Origin: Phycisphaerales bacterium
Lineage (GTDB): Bacteria > Planctomycetota > Phycisphaerae > Phycisphaerales > UBA1924
Assembly (NCBI GenBank): GCA_029260265.1
Contig: JAJDDO010000025.1
Location: 1-64,000 of the forward strand
Direction: 5' to 3'
DNA length: 64,000 bases
Of the stretch, positions 55,427 to 64,000 are shown piece after piece. Position numbers and translations under genes: made by a program. The notes below the pieces were generated by a model. The model was not told where the DNA came from, ran no database searches, and saw only the letters and a list, made by a program, of their open reading frames with translations. How positions within the stretch are numbered: position 1 is the stretch's first letter; each line of letters begins with the position of its first letter.

Positions 55427-55897
55427 ATGACAGCGGACACCAAATCTGAGTTCGGAGCGGTCTTTTCAAGCGTAGCCAAGAGAGCCAAACAGGCGGGGGT
55501 GTTCGCCAGCGTGACGGTGGGCACCGACGCCATCGATTGCCAGGCATCCAACTCCGCCGAGCCCGCGAGTTATCGGGTCTTTGTCCACGACGGCGCATTC
55601 TGGGTGAGCCTGGGCATGAAAGATCGTTGGCAGAGTGAATCGATCGAGTCCGAGCTCATGCATTCGGGTGACAAACTCAACGAGTTGATTGATGATGAAC
55701 TTGATGACCTTGGCGTTGATGATCCGGCATCGAGCTTCGAGCATTTTCGCTCGCCGGAGCTCGAGTTTGTGTTCCGTTCGAGGATCCCTGTTGATCTGCA
55801 TGATTCATCATCCGGCGAGGTCGTTGGCACCTGGTTGTTGGCGTATGAACAGTGCTTCCGACAGCTTGGTGACATGGACGAGACCGAAGAAGACTGA
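55427..55897 (+). CDS. small acidic protein of unknown function
   Basis: 156 residues, cytoplasmic, strongly acidic towards the C-terminus (LGDMDETEED). No family recognised. The start at ATG 55427 has GAGG six bases upstream; the open frame begins as far back as 55175 but overlaps the tRNA. It lies 48 bases before the GT4 gene on the same strand, so they may be co-transcribed. Confidence 0.65.
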   Translation: MTADTKSEFGAVFSSVAKRAKQAGVFASVTVGTDAIDCQASNSAEPASYRVFVHDGAFWVSLGMKDRWQSESIESELMHSGDKLNELIDDELDDLGVDDPASSFEHFRSPELEFVFRSRIPVDLHDSSSGEVVGTWLLAYEQCFRQLGDMDETEED

Positions 55898-55945
55898 GAT
55901 ACACCCGTGCGCTCGGCGCACCGAGATAGGTAAGGGATCTGCACG

Positions 55946-57427
55946 ATGCGGATTTTGATGTTGGGCTGGGAGTTCCCGCCGTTCATTGCAGGAGGGCTCG
56001 GCACCGCGGTCGACGGGCTGACCAAATCGCTTGTTGCCCAGGGGCACGAGGTGGTCTTTGTCCTGCCGCAACCTATCCCGGTTGGGCACACATCGCATGT
56101 TGAGCTGGTCGGTCCGCGGGTGCTCGCCGAGCGTGCTGCTCGGTTGCGTGCCAACCGCAGCGAGCCGGTCATGCACCATGCCACCACGACTGCCAGACGC
56201 ACAACGACCATGACACGCACCGTCCACATCGCGGGTGCAGAACCCGCCATCGACGAGCAAGTTGAGCGGTTCCAGACGCAGGTGCCCAGCTCGTACCCCG
56301 GTGTGGATGCGCACGATGTGCTCCGTCGTGTGGTGAAGATGGTCGGGGGACGAGAGCCTCAAGAGACGACCCACACAGAAGAAGCCGTCGATACCGTGAC
56401 CAGCATGTTTGGCGCACTGCGGACATCGTCGGCCGATCAGCTCGCCGATGCGATGGATGCGATCATCAAATCGCTCGGCGAGATGGGAACCGGAGGCTCA
56501 GGGTATGGGTCTGATCTGTTCCGCGACGCAGACCGGTACGCGGCGTTGGTGGCCGGGCTCGGGATGAGCGAGCGGTTCGATGTGATCCACGCCCACGATT
56601 GGCTGACCTACCCCGCCGGGCTGATGCTGAAGGCTTTGACGGGCAAGCCGCTGGTTTGCCATATCCATGCGACTGAGTTTGATCGGTCTGGAACCAATAT
56701 CAATCAGGGCGTGTACGAGCTGGAACGGGCCGGGATGCAGGGTGCCGATCGGGTGATCGCGGTCTCGCGTCTGACCAAGGCCATCGTGCATTCCAAGTAC
56801 GGCGTGGATGACGCAAAGATCGAGGTGGTCTACAACGGCGTTGATCAAGAAAACATGCAACCCTCCCGCGGTGCAGCGATCGAAAGCGGTGAGAAAATTG
56901 TGCTGTTCCTCGGGCGGATCACCATGCAGAAGGGGCCGGAGTATTTCATCCAGGCGGCCAAGCGTGTGCTCGAAAAAACGGACAAGGTCAAGTTTGTCGT
57001 CGCGGGCTCGGGTGATATGGCCCGGCGAATGATCGAGCAAGCAGCCGCTGCGGGGATCGGGCACAAGGTGCTGTTTACCGGGTTCCTGCGTGGGCGCGAT
57101 GTTGATCGGGTGTACCAGCTCGCGGATTGTTATGTGATGCCGAGTGTGTCTGAGCCCTTCGGGATCGCGCCGCTCGAAGCGATGCGGAATGATGTGCCGG
57201 TGATTGTGTCCAAGCAATCTGGAGTCGCCGAGGTGCTGACTCATGCGTTGAAGGTCGATTTCTGGGACATCGATGAGATGGCCAACAAGATTGTGGCGGT
57301 GCTCAAGTACCCGCCGCTCGGGCAGACACTCCGCGAGCATGGCCGCTTTGAGCTCCGTTCATTGAACTGGGACGGTGCCGCAGAAAAGTGCGTCAAGGTC
57401 TACGGGCGGGCGATCGCCGAGGTTTGA
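55946..57427 (+). CDS. GT4-family glycosyltransferase
   Basis: A 493-residue GT-B enzyme. The N-terminal MRILMLGWEFPPFIAGGLGTAVDG resembles glycogen/starch synthases (a GG-G motif near residue 16), then VIHAHDWLTYPAG, EVVYNGVDQE, IVLFLGRITMQKGPEYFIQA and EPFGIAPLEAMRNDVPVIV, the nucleotide-sugar site. An insert of about 100 residues (roughly 60-165) of low similarity lies in the N-terminal domain. Donor and acceptor are unknown; glycogen-type or envelope glycan synthesis are both possible. Confidence 0.88.
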   Translation: MRILMLGWEFPPFIAGGLGTAVDGLTKSLVAQGHEVVFVLPQPIPVGHTSHVELVGPRVLAERAARLRANRSEPVMHHATTTARRTTTMTRTVHIAGAEPAIDEQVERFQTQVPSSYPGVDAHDVLRRVVKMVGGREPQETTHTEEAVDTVTSMFGALRTSSADQLADAMDAIIKSLGEMGTGGSGYGSDLFRDADRYAALVAGLGMSERFDVIHAHDWLTYPAGLMLKALTGKPLVCHIHATEFDRSGTNINQGVYELERAGMQGADRVIAVSRLTKAIVHSKYGVDDAKIEVVYNGVDQENMQPSRGAAIESGEKIVLFLGRITMQKGPEYFIQAAKRVLEKTDKVKFVVAGSGDMARRMIEQAAAAGIGHKVLFTGFLRGRDVDRVYQLADCYVMPSVSEPFGIAPLEAMRNDVPVIVSKQSGVAEVLTHALKVDFWDIDEMANKIVAVLKYPPLGQTLREHGRFELRSLNWDGAAEKCVKVYGRAIAEV

Positions 57428-57475
57428 TGAAGTTTGGCAAGTTTGGAGCGTTGAGCAGTTCGATTTGTGCCTTGC

Positions 57476-58984
57476 TCACCCCACATCGCGTCCTTGGAAG
57501 AGGATGACCGCGATGGAGAGGAACCCCAAGATTTGCACGATGCCATAGGTAAAGACAAGCGCGATGTGTGAGAGCGGGATCGGTTGATTCAGGGTGATCG
57601 CATCGACGAGCCAGTAGAACTGCACATTGGGGATCACCGACCACCCGATCAGCGGGGCTACGGAGACCGAAGTGGGTTTGATGAACAATGAATCACGCTG
57701 AATCGGCGGGCGAGAGAGCGCAACGGGCTCTCGCCCGACTTGCTTGACGGTGATTATGAGATCGTTGATCTCGGAGATCACCAGCGCGGGCGCCTCGCGG
57801 GCGTTCTTTTCGGGGGTGATCCCGGGTTCCAGCGGAGCGAATCGGGGGGTGATCAACCCGACGCCGTTGGGCGAAGCGCCGTAGTACAATGAGTCACCGA
57901 CCTGGAGTTCTGTGGTTGGTGGCCCGAGCAGCACAATATCAAGCTGTGACCCCGGTTCGCGGAGCATGATTTTCCGCCAATCGAGATCATCCACCGGACC
58001 CATCTCGAGCACCTCGGTGGTCGAGACATATCGACGTGGGTTGAAGCCCTGGTCGCTGAACTCTTTTTCACTGATCCCGGCGCGTTTGGCCGCGAGTGCC
58101 AGTATCTCTTCAGGACGGAACTCATAGATGTCGGTCTCGAGCGGCGAATACACCAGTGCGATCTGCCCAACCCGTGTGTTGTCAAAGACATTGCGACCGA
58201 TCATGTAGTTGGACAAAAGCCCGGCGACAAAGATCACCGCACAGACCACCACGGTCATCACCTGCCCAAGTCGGGTGGAGGCAGCGGTCGCCACCGCGCT
58301 CATCACGAGCAGGGCCATCATCAGAACCAGGCACGCGATCGTGATCTGGGGCTTGAGATCGGTGGTGATCGGCTGAAGCTCCCAATCCTCATTGACCAAT
58401 AGCACACCGAGGTACGCGATCCAGATCAACGGCAAGAGCAGCAACGACACCGTCTGCCCGAAGGACCATTCATACAGAAAGTTGCCCGCGCCCGCAATCA
58501 GGACCGCGATGGCAATCGCACCCACGCCAAAGAGGACCACGGGCGCATCCACGGTGTCGGCGGCGGTCGAGAGCACGCCGTGGCGGATACCGAGGAGCAG
58601 AAACGCGACCATGATCGCGCCGGCAACGATCATCGCTGCGGCGACGCCGATGTACTTGCCCAAGATGACGGCGTATCGGTTGATGGGCTTGGAGACCACC
58701 GTGAGGATGGTTTTGTTCTCGATTTCCCGTGAGATGGTCGCGGTGGCGATGAAGGCTGCAAGGATGATGCCGCAGACAAACACCGTCGCCAGCGAGACAT
58801 CAAACATCATTTTATTGTCGCCGGTGACCTCGCCGGGGACTTTCATCCGCCCCATCGTGAACCCTGAGATCCAGGTATTGAGCACCTGGAGGAGTCCGGC
58901 GACCATCAGAAGCAGGAAAAAGACCGGCTGACGGACACTCTCAATAAATGCGTTACGCGCGATGGAGAGGATGGGTGAGATCAT
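57476..58984 (-). CDS. ABC-2-type transporter permease, no ATPase beside it
   Basis: A 502-residue membrane protein. The N-terminal SIARNAFIESVRQPVFFLLLMVAGLLQVL and FIATATISREIENKTILTVVSKPINR match the ABC-2 permease (NosY/GldF-like) pattern, followed by further helices to about 290, then a large exported domain and a final pair of helices at the C-terminus. ATG 58984 is chosen; ATG 59029 is possible. Its ATPase is not adjacent; the closest in the window is at 31257. Confidence 0.8.
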   Translation of the reverse strand: MISPILSIARNAFIESVRQPVFFLLLMVAGLLQVLNTWISGFTMGRMKVPGEVTGDNKMMFDVSLATVFVCGIILAAFIATATISREIENKTILTVVSKPINRYAVILGKYIGVAAAMIVAGAIMVAFLLLGIRHGVLSTAADTVDAPVVLFGVGAIAIAVLIAGAGNFLYEWSFGQTVSLLLLPLIWIAYLGVLLVNEDWELQPITTDLKPQITIACLVLMMALLVMSAVATAASTRLGQVMTVVVCAVIFVAGLLSNYMIGRNVFDNTRVGQIALVYSPLETDIYEFRPEEILALAAKRAGISEKEFSDQGFNPRRYVSTTEVLEMGPVDDLDWRKIMLREPGSQLDIVLLGPPTTELQVGDSLYYGASPNGVGLITPRFAPLEPGITPEKNAREAPALVISEINDLIITVKQVGREPVALSRPPIQRDSLFIKPTSVSVAPLIGWSVIPNVQFYWLVDAITLNQPIPLSHIALVFTYGIVQILGFLSIAVILFQGRDVG

Positions 58985-59302
58985 GCAGCGGTGATGGTAG
59001 CTGGGTTTGTGGTCGAGGGCGATACTCATTGGCGCGGGTTGCGACGCAGAGGGTACGATTCGGATGAGGAAAGGTTCGCGCGATGTTTGGAATTGACACG
59101 GATGGGGCGAACCGTGAGCCAACCATCAGCGTAGTTGTCACCCGAGGGGTGGACACTGGGGGCAACGAGGCCCACAATCGCTCGCTGGGGGCGTACACTA
59201 GTGATCCGCGATGTGCGGATCGTGGCTGGGGATCTGAAAAGTTGCCCGCATTGCACACATGGGATCGACCATGCACAAACCTCTGAGGAAAGATCTTGCA
59301 CA
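58985..59302. other. intergenic region between the ABC-2 permease and the SPFH operon
   Basis: 318 bases between divergent genes. An exact TTGACA (59093-59098) has no -10 partner at the right distance. I see no convincing gene or hairpin. Confidence 0.5.
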
Positions 59303-61432
59303 ATGATGAAGGGTGACTACCTCACATATCGCAGGGCATCATCGGTCAGCCTGCTCGGGCTGATCCTGCAAGTGGTGCTGACGATCGCGATGCTTCTTTA
59401 CTGGATTTACGCCCATGACACCGTTGGTGCGTTGGGCACGGTCTTTCTCTCAACGGGGATCATCATCTGGATGATTCAGTTGCTTGTCTATGACCAGCAT
59501 CGCCGAGAACGGATCGAAGCACTTGAAGCCGATCAGTTGGCCGCGACGGGTGCGGCCGCTGCGAGCGCCTTCGAGGGGGTCTCGGACGATCTCCGCGTCG
59601 CGGCGAGACGATTGGTATTTATCCAGAAATGGATCGTGCCCGCTTCGGGGGTCATCGTTGCCGCAATCAATATCTACTTTGGCATTGGTGGTGCACGCGG
59701 TTGGACCAGTGACCAGTCATCCAACATGTACAATCAGCCGACCGTCGCGGGATTCGGTCTTGCCATCGGCGTGGCGATGGGCGTCATCGGGTTCATCTTT
59801 GCACGGTTCACCTCCGGGATGGGCAAAGAGAAGGCGTGGGGGATGCTCCGAAGCGGGGCGGCCCAGGCCGTCGCGGGCTCGCTGATCGGGGTTCTTATTG
59901 CGGTTGGAGCATTTCTTCAACTCGCGCTCGATAAGGGATCCTTTGCCGCATGGGCACCGCTGGTTATCTCGATTGGGATGATCGTGCTGGGTGCAGAGAT
60001 TGCGATGAATCTCGTTCTCGATATGTACCGCCCGCGGAAACCGGGCGAGGATCCGCGCCCGGCGTTTGATTCAAGGCTCCTGGGGCTTTTGGCGGCGCCG
60101 GATCGCATTGCAGAAAACGCACGCGAGGCGCTGAGCTACCAGTTCGGCGTTGATGTCACCAGCACCTGGTTTTACCGGCTGGTGACCCGCTGGGCCGTGT
60201 TTTTGGTCGCTGCGGGTGTGCTGATCGGGTGGTTGATGACCTCGATGGTGGTTGTTCAGCCGCATGAACGCGGATTGATATTGACCAACGGCAGGATCAG
60301 TAAACCAATTATGAGTTTCGGCGAGAGCCATGCAGACGAGACCGGAGACATCGGGCCGGGCTTGCATGTCAAATGGCCCTGGCCGTTCGCCACCTACGAG
60401 ACTCCGGTCCTGGTCTCTGAGAATCAACGCACCGGTGACATCAGCGAAGACCGGACCACGACGGGTGTACGGATTCTTGACCTTGCTTCTGATCGTGCGG
60501 ACAACAAGCCCACACCGATCATCTGGACCGAGCAACACTCGGCCCGCGAGATGCTCAACATCGTCCATGGCAATCGCGGCGAATCATCAGATACCAACGA
60601 GGTCGCTGGGTTGTCGCTGCTCGCGGTTGAAGTGCCGATGCAGTACATCGTGCAAGATGTCGAGTTGTTCGACCGGTTTGCAAGCCCGCGAGACCGCGAG
60701 GAACTACTCAAGTTGATCGGTCGGCGTGTGGTGACGCAATACCTTGGCGAGCTGCAGATGGATCAGATCCTTGCCTCTTACCGCACCACCATGCCCGCAG
60801 AACTCATGGACAGGCTTCATGCGGCGTACAGCAAACTCAACGACGGTCAGGGACCCGGTATCAAGATCGTCTTTGTCGGGGTGCACGGCGTGCACCCGCC
60901 GAAGAAGGTCGCGCCCAACTTCCTACGCGTCATCCAAGCCCAGCAGAACCAGGCGTCGTCGATCGAAGATGCCCAGAAAGCCCGGATCAATATCCTTACC
61001 GGTATTGTGGGAACGGTGAAGCTCGCAGACGATATTGTCGCGGCCCTCGACGGGCTCGAAGAGATCCGAAACACAGGCGGCTCCGACGCCGAGATCGCCA
61101 ACGCGGAGATCACGGTCCAGCGCTTGCTCGAGCAAGCGGGCGGCGAAGCGGGCGAGAGCCTGCTTGTTGCGAGCTCGAAACGCTGGCAGCGTCACATGTC
61201 CGAGAGGGGGCGTGCCGCGTTGCTCCAGGGGCAGGTGGACGCGTACCTCGCGGCACCCGAGCTGTTCCGAAGCAAAATGTACTTTGACGCCTGGCTCGAA
61301 GCGATTGCCGACGCCCGGGTGTACATGGTTCCCAAGGGGCTCGAAGACCTCAAGGTTCGGATCGAACTTCAGGACCGTGAAGCCGGGCAAGAGTTGTTCG
61401 ATCCCAACGCGGGTCAAGAGTTTAACGAATAG
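59303..61432 (+). CDS. multi-TM SPFH (band 7/HflK-like) membrane protein
   Basis: A 709-residue protein. Residues 15-320 have about seven hydrophobic segments (for example LLGLILQVVLTIAMLLYWIY, GLAIGVAMGVIGFIFARF, VAGSLIGVLIAVGAFLQLAL, WAVFLVAAGVLIGWLMTSMV). The last of these leads straight into an SPFH/band 7 domain beginning VVQPHERGLILTNGRI, with GPGLHVKWPWPFATYE, VEVPMQYIVQDVELF and the helical tail APNFLRVIQAQQNQASSIEDAQKARIN. Normal HflK has only one N-terminal helix. ATG 59303 (or 59306) is the start; a GAGGA lies 13 bases upstream, rather far. First in an operon with hflC and hflK. Confidence 0.8.
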   Translation: MMKGDYLTYRRASSVSLLGLILQVVLTIAMLLYWIYAHDTVGALGTVFLSTGIIIWMIQLLVYDQHRRERIEALEADQLAATGAAAASAFEGVSDDLRVAARRLVFIQKWIVPASGVIVAAINIYFGIGGARGWTSDQSSNMYNQPTVAGFGLAIGVAMGVIGFIFARFTSGMGKEKAWGMLRSGAAQAVAGSLIGVLIAVGAFLQLALDKGSFAAWAPLVISIGMIVLGAEIAMNLVLDMYRPRKPGEDPRPAFDSRLLGLLAAPDRIAENAREALSYQFGVDVTSTWFYRLVTRWAVFLVAAGVLIGWLMTSMVVVQPHERGLILTNGRISKPIMSFGESHADETGDIGPGLHVKWPWPFATYETPVLVSENQRTGDISEDRTTTGVRILDLASDRADNKPTPIIWTEQHSAREMLNIVHGNRGESSDTNEVAGLSLLAVEVPMQYIVQDVELFDRFASPRDREELLKLIGRRVVTQYLGELQMDQILASYRTTMPAELMDRLHAAYSKLNDGQGPGIKIVFVGVHGVHPPKKVAPNFLRVIQAQQNQASSIEDAQKARINILTGIVGTVKLADDIVAALDGLEEIRNTGGSDAEIANAEITVQRLLEQAGGEAGESLLVASSKRWQRHMSERGRAALLQGQVDAYLAAPELFRSKMYFDAWLEAIADARVYMVPKGLEDLKVRIELQDREAGQELFDPNAGQEFNE

Positions 61433-61537
61433 TTGATTGTGCAATGAATACGACGCCGGGGCGGATGCCCACCGGCGATTGAGAATAAACGCCCATGCGG
61501 GCATGCGGCCCTTTGTTGGGGCCAAGGAGAACGCGCC

Positions 61538-62530
61538 GTGCCGAAGCTCATCTTCATTATCTCCGTGGTGGTTGTCTTGCTGTCGATGCTTGCATTCAGC
61601 GCGACCTACACCGTGCGGTTCACCGAGGTCGCGGTCAAGACGCGATTCGGCAGCGCCCAAAGCATCGTGACCGAGCCCGGGCTGTACATGAAGTGGCCCT
61701 ACCCGGTTGAGAATGTGACGACCTACGACAAGCGGACCAGGTTGTTGACCGCTCGTTCAGAGACACAGCAGACCGCCGATGATTTTCAGATCATCGTGGA
61801 GTCGTACCTGACCTACAAGGTCGATCAGCCGCTCAAGTTCTTTACGAGTTTCTCGAACGCGGGCGATCGTGCAGAGGATCATTATTCCAAGGCGGAGGAC
61901 GATGTGCTCCGCGACCTGCTCCGCAGTGCGATGGGTGAAACGAGTAAGTTCAAGATGGGCGATCTGTTCTCATCGGTGGCGGACGAATCAAAGCTCCCCG
62001 ATCTCGAAGCACAGGTCCTCGCATCGCTCAACGGCACCAGCGAGGGGACCAAGCCGCTGACGGACTACGGCATCGAGATCATCTCGGTGGGCATATCGAG
62101 GATTATCTTGCCTGCAGAGACCACCGATTCGGTGATCGAGCGGATGGGCGCGAACCGTGACCGGCTCGCCGAGCGGTATGAATCTGAGGGGCGTTCGCAG
62201 GCGCGTGCGATCCGCGCCGAGGCGCAGAGCCAGGCATCGAAGATCCGTGCGTTCGCCGAGCGCCGTGCGGACGAGATCCTCGCCAAGGGTGAAGCCGAAG
62301 CCGCCCCCTACCTTGCCAAGCAGAACTCGAATCCGGAACTCGCGGTCTTCATCCAGAATATCAGGCTTATGCGAGACGCGATGGCCCGCAAGTTCACGCT
62401 TATCTTCTCTGCGGAAGATTACGGGATGAGCCTGTTCGATCCAAATGTGCTCAAAGAGACGCAGGGTCGACTCCCGGTCCCCCAGCAGAACCCGGCCCAG
62501 ACCGCAGACGCCGACGGGTCGGAGGGTTGA
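61538..62530 (+). CDS. hflC: HflC-like SPFH protein
   Basis: A 330-residue protein with one N-terminal helix (about 5-25) and an SPFH domain: FTEVAVKTRFGSAQSIVTEPGLYMKWPYPVENV, then FQIIVESYLTYKV and the long helix RLAERYESEGRSQARAIRAEAQSQASKIRAFAERRADEI. In other bacteria HflC pairs with HflK to control FtsH. GTG start at 61538 with AAGGAG eight bases before it. Middle of the SPFH operon. Confidence 0.88.
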   Translation: MPKLIFIISVVVVLLSMLAFSATYTVRFTEVAVKTRFGSAQSIVTEPGLYMKWPYPVENVTTYDKRTRLLTARSETQQTADDFQIIVESYLTYKVDQPLKFFTSFSNAGDRAEDHYSKAEDDVLRDLLRSAMGETSKFKMGDLFSSVADESKLPDLEAQVLASLNGTSEGTKPLTDYGIEIISVGISRIILPAETTDSVIERMGANRDRLAERYESEGRSQARAIRAEAQSQASKIRAFAERRADEILAKGEAEAAPYLAKQNSNPELAVFIQNIRLMRDAMARKFTLIFSAEDYGMSLFDPNVLKETQGRLPVPQQNPAQTADADGSEG

Positions 62531-62533
62531 TCT

Positions 62534-63934
62534 ATGGATGAGAATCAGGATCAACCGATCGAAACGACCAAGCCCGCCGGGCGTTCGGCGTCGGTGCGTT
62601 TACGCGATCGTCAATCGACGGATCGGCGTGAGCAGCACCAGCGGATGGACGCGGCACACCAGTCGCTTGCCGATGCGTTGCGGATCACTTACCGGCTGCT
62701 TCAGGGTGGGATGGTTGTGCTCGTGCTTCTGTATCTGTTCAGCGGCTTTCAGTCGATCAACGAGGGCGAGCGTGGGGTATCGGTCCGGTTTGGAAAGATC
62801 GTTCAGCCAAACCTCGAACCGGGATTCCAGTGGAGCTGGCCATACCCGATCGGCGAGGTCGCACGGGTTGAAGCCGGCTCGGTCGAGCTCCCGATTGGTC
62901 AGCACTTTATGCCCAATCTGCCGGGCAACCGCACCGACCCGATGGAAGCGGATATCAAGAGCTTTAGCTCAACTCGCCAGCTCGATCCCGCGAACAATGG
63001 GTTCAACATCACCGCGGATCTGAACATCGCCCACACCCAGTGGCGTGCGTACTACCGTCGATCAAATCACGCGATGTACCTCGCCAATATATTCGAGCTC
63101 GATGAGAACGCCATTGTCCGTGCAGCGGTCGAGCGTGGGGTTGTGCGATCGGTCGCGACGATTGAAATCGATGAGCTCCTCAAAAACTCGAACGAATCGG
63201 TTTCGGAGATGGTCCGTGTCGTCGCCCAAGAGACACTCGACGAGCTAGATTCGGGGATTACAATTGACCGGGTGGTGCTTGCACGCAAAAGCCCGCCGAC
63301 CTCGTTGATCGAGCAGTTTTCGAGCGTTCAATCCGCGGCACAGAACGCCGGGAAAAACTTTGAAGATGCCATGCTCGAACGCGATCAGGTGCTCAACGAG
63401 ACCGCGGGCGCCGCTTCGGGCACGCTGATCGAGCAGATCAATGAGTTTGAACGGCTGACCGAGATCGGCGATACACAGGGTGCAGAAGCGGTCTTGGCAA
63501 AGATCGATCTTCTCCTGGTCGGCGAAGAAGTTGAGATCAATGGTGAGATGGTGCAATGGCAGTCCTCCGGTGAGGTCAGCGAGCTGATTAGCAACGCCAG
63601 CGCCACCGCATCGGCGATGGTGAGCCAGGCAATCGCGGGGTACCAGCTGTTTGAGGCCAAGCAGAGTCAGTTTGAAGCCAACCCAGAGCTGATGATCGCC
63701 CGGGATTGGTCAGACGCGATGACCGTGTTCTTGAACAAGGACTTTGTCTCATCGATCATGCTCCCGACCGGCGTCAGCGCAGAGATGCTGATCAACAACG
63801 ATCCAGAAATCCAGAAAGAAATGGAACGACGGATCAAGCAGCGACTCACCCAAGAATCGTACGAGAAGCGGATGGATGAGTTCGAGCGCGACCTCCGCCG
63901 CTCGCGCCGGGGGATAGAGGATCCAGAGCAATGA
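62534..63934 (+). CDS. hflK: HflK-like SPFH protein
   Basis: A 466-residue protein with a charged N-terminal cytoplasmic part (1-55), one helix (about 57-75) and an SPFH domain starting SINEGERGVSVRFGKIVQPNLEPGF. It continues with FNITADLNIAHTQWRAYY and a helical C-terminus. It begins 3 bases after hflC, and the next gene overlaps it by ATGA. With the protein at 59303, the operon has two K-like SPFH proteins and one C-like. Confidence 0.85.
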   Translation: MDENQDQPIETTKPAGRSASVRLRDRQSTDRREQHQRMDAAHQSLADALRITYRLLQGGMVVLVLLYLFSGFQSINEGERGVSVRFGKIVQPNLEPGFQWSWPYPIGEVARVEAGSVELPIGQHFMPNLPGNRTDPMEADIKSFSSTRQLDPANNGFNITADLNIAHTQWRAYYRRSNHAMYLANIFELDENAIVRAAVERGVVRSVATIEIDELLKNSNESVSEMVRVVAQETLDELDSGITIDRVVLARKSPPTSLIEQFSSVQSAAQNAGKNFEDAMLERDQVLNETAGAASGTLIEQINEFERLTEIGDTQGAEAVLAKIDLLLVGEEVEINGEMVQWQSSGEVSELISNASATASAMVSQAIAGYQLFEAKQSQFEANPELMIARDWSDAMTVFLNKDFVSSIMLPTGVSAEMLINNDPEIQKEMERRIKQRLTQESYEKRMDEFERDLRRSRRGIEDPEQ

Positions 63935-64000
63935 GCCAAACTTCGTCTAAGCCGGTCTCGATGGAATCGGGCGACACCCGCAAGCCGGTGATCGCTTGTC
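63931..64000 (+). CDS. start of an unidentified gene in the SPFH operon (3' end outside window)
   Basis: ATG 63931 overlaps the hflK stop by four bases (ATGA). Only 23 codons are visible and are polar and unremarkable. Translational coupling suggests it works with the SPFH proteins; nothing more can be said from this window. Confidence 0.55.
   Translation, partial: MSQTSSKPVSMESGDTRKPVIAC

Noticed and set aside
59135-59302. upstream extension of the multi-TM SPFH protein with a CPHC motif
   Set aside because: The Cys pair is tempting as a zinc ribbon, but the segment looks non-coding and has no start signal.

Overview
The window looks like chromosomal DNA from a planctomycete, most likely a marine member of class Phycisphaerae. 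Four things point that way. The prepilin-like protein at 25686-26759 ends in an H-X9-DG motif typical of planctomycete pilin-like proteins. The exported subtilase at 8096-10981 carries a dockerin-like tail. The RHS core has the planctomycete style. Many conserved cell-envelope proteins here have no familiar name. Base composition is moderately GC-rich except at the left edge. The taxonomic call is an inference from protein style; no 16S rRNA or other marker is present.

Left edge (1-2300), accessory: the C-terminal end of an RHS polymorphic toxin with a variable tip, a small AT-rich putative immunity gene, a gene-poor stretch with a perfect inverted repeat and the 3' half of a tRNA-Val(CAC), then a SLOG-like protein. 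The tRNA half is probably a recombination scar.

2448-7979: a four-gene efflux operon (TolC-like lipoprotein, MacA/HlyD-like adaptor, MacB-like ATPase and permease) with translational overlaps at all three junctions. 8096-24001, mostly minus strand: secreted subtilase, fumarase, adenylate kinase, EF-G, and a tight operon ispH-rlmN-TIGR02206 protein-WecA/MraY-like transferase-O-antigen ligase-like polymerase. A plus-strand transglutaminase-fold protein that seems to have lost its catalytic residues lies among them.

24016-39141, mixed: endonuclease/exonuclease/phosphatase-family lipoprotein, prepilin-like protein with a small membrane partner, M20 peptidase, an unknown membrane protein coupled to an ABC ATPase, aldehyde dehydrogenase, an orphan FliN-like protein, fabF-acpP, a DUF1444 protein, TrhO-like rhodanese, PabA/TrpG and a conserved unknown. 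39149-49026, all minus: an oligopeptide ABC pair (oppA-oppB only), a secreted unknown, ferredoxin-NADP reductase, a coiled-coil lipoprotein with an acidic tail, a protein with a CX4CH motif, and a FapA/DUF342 protein.

49111-55021: a chemotaxis cluster transcribed cheB-cheW-cheR-cheA-cheX-cheY, with the DUF342 gene next in line. It has no receptor or flagellar gene beside it. A tRNA-Leu(GAG) with a good promoter and a terminator lies just upstream. 55427-64000: a small acidic protein, a GT4 glycosyltransferase, an ABC-2 permease without an ATPase, and a membrane SPFH operon (multi-TM SPFH protein, HflC, HflK, and the start of a fourth gene) cut by the window edge.

The candidates I would pursue first are the multi-TM SPFH-HflC-HflK operon, the toxin/immunity cassette with its tRNA scar, and the chemotaxis cluster with its DUF342 neighbour and distant FliN-like protein. 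None of these can be called a new system from sequence alone.
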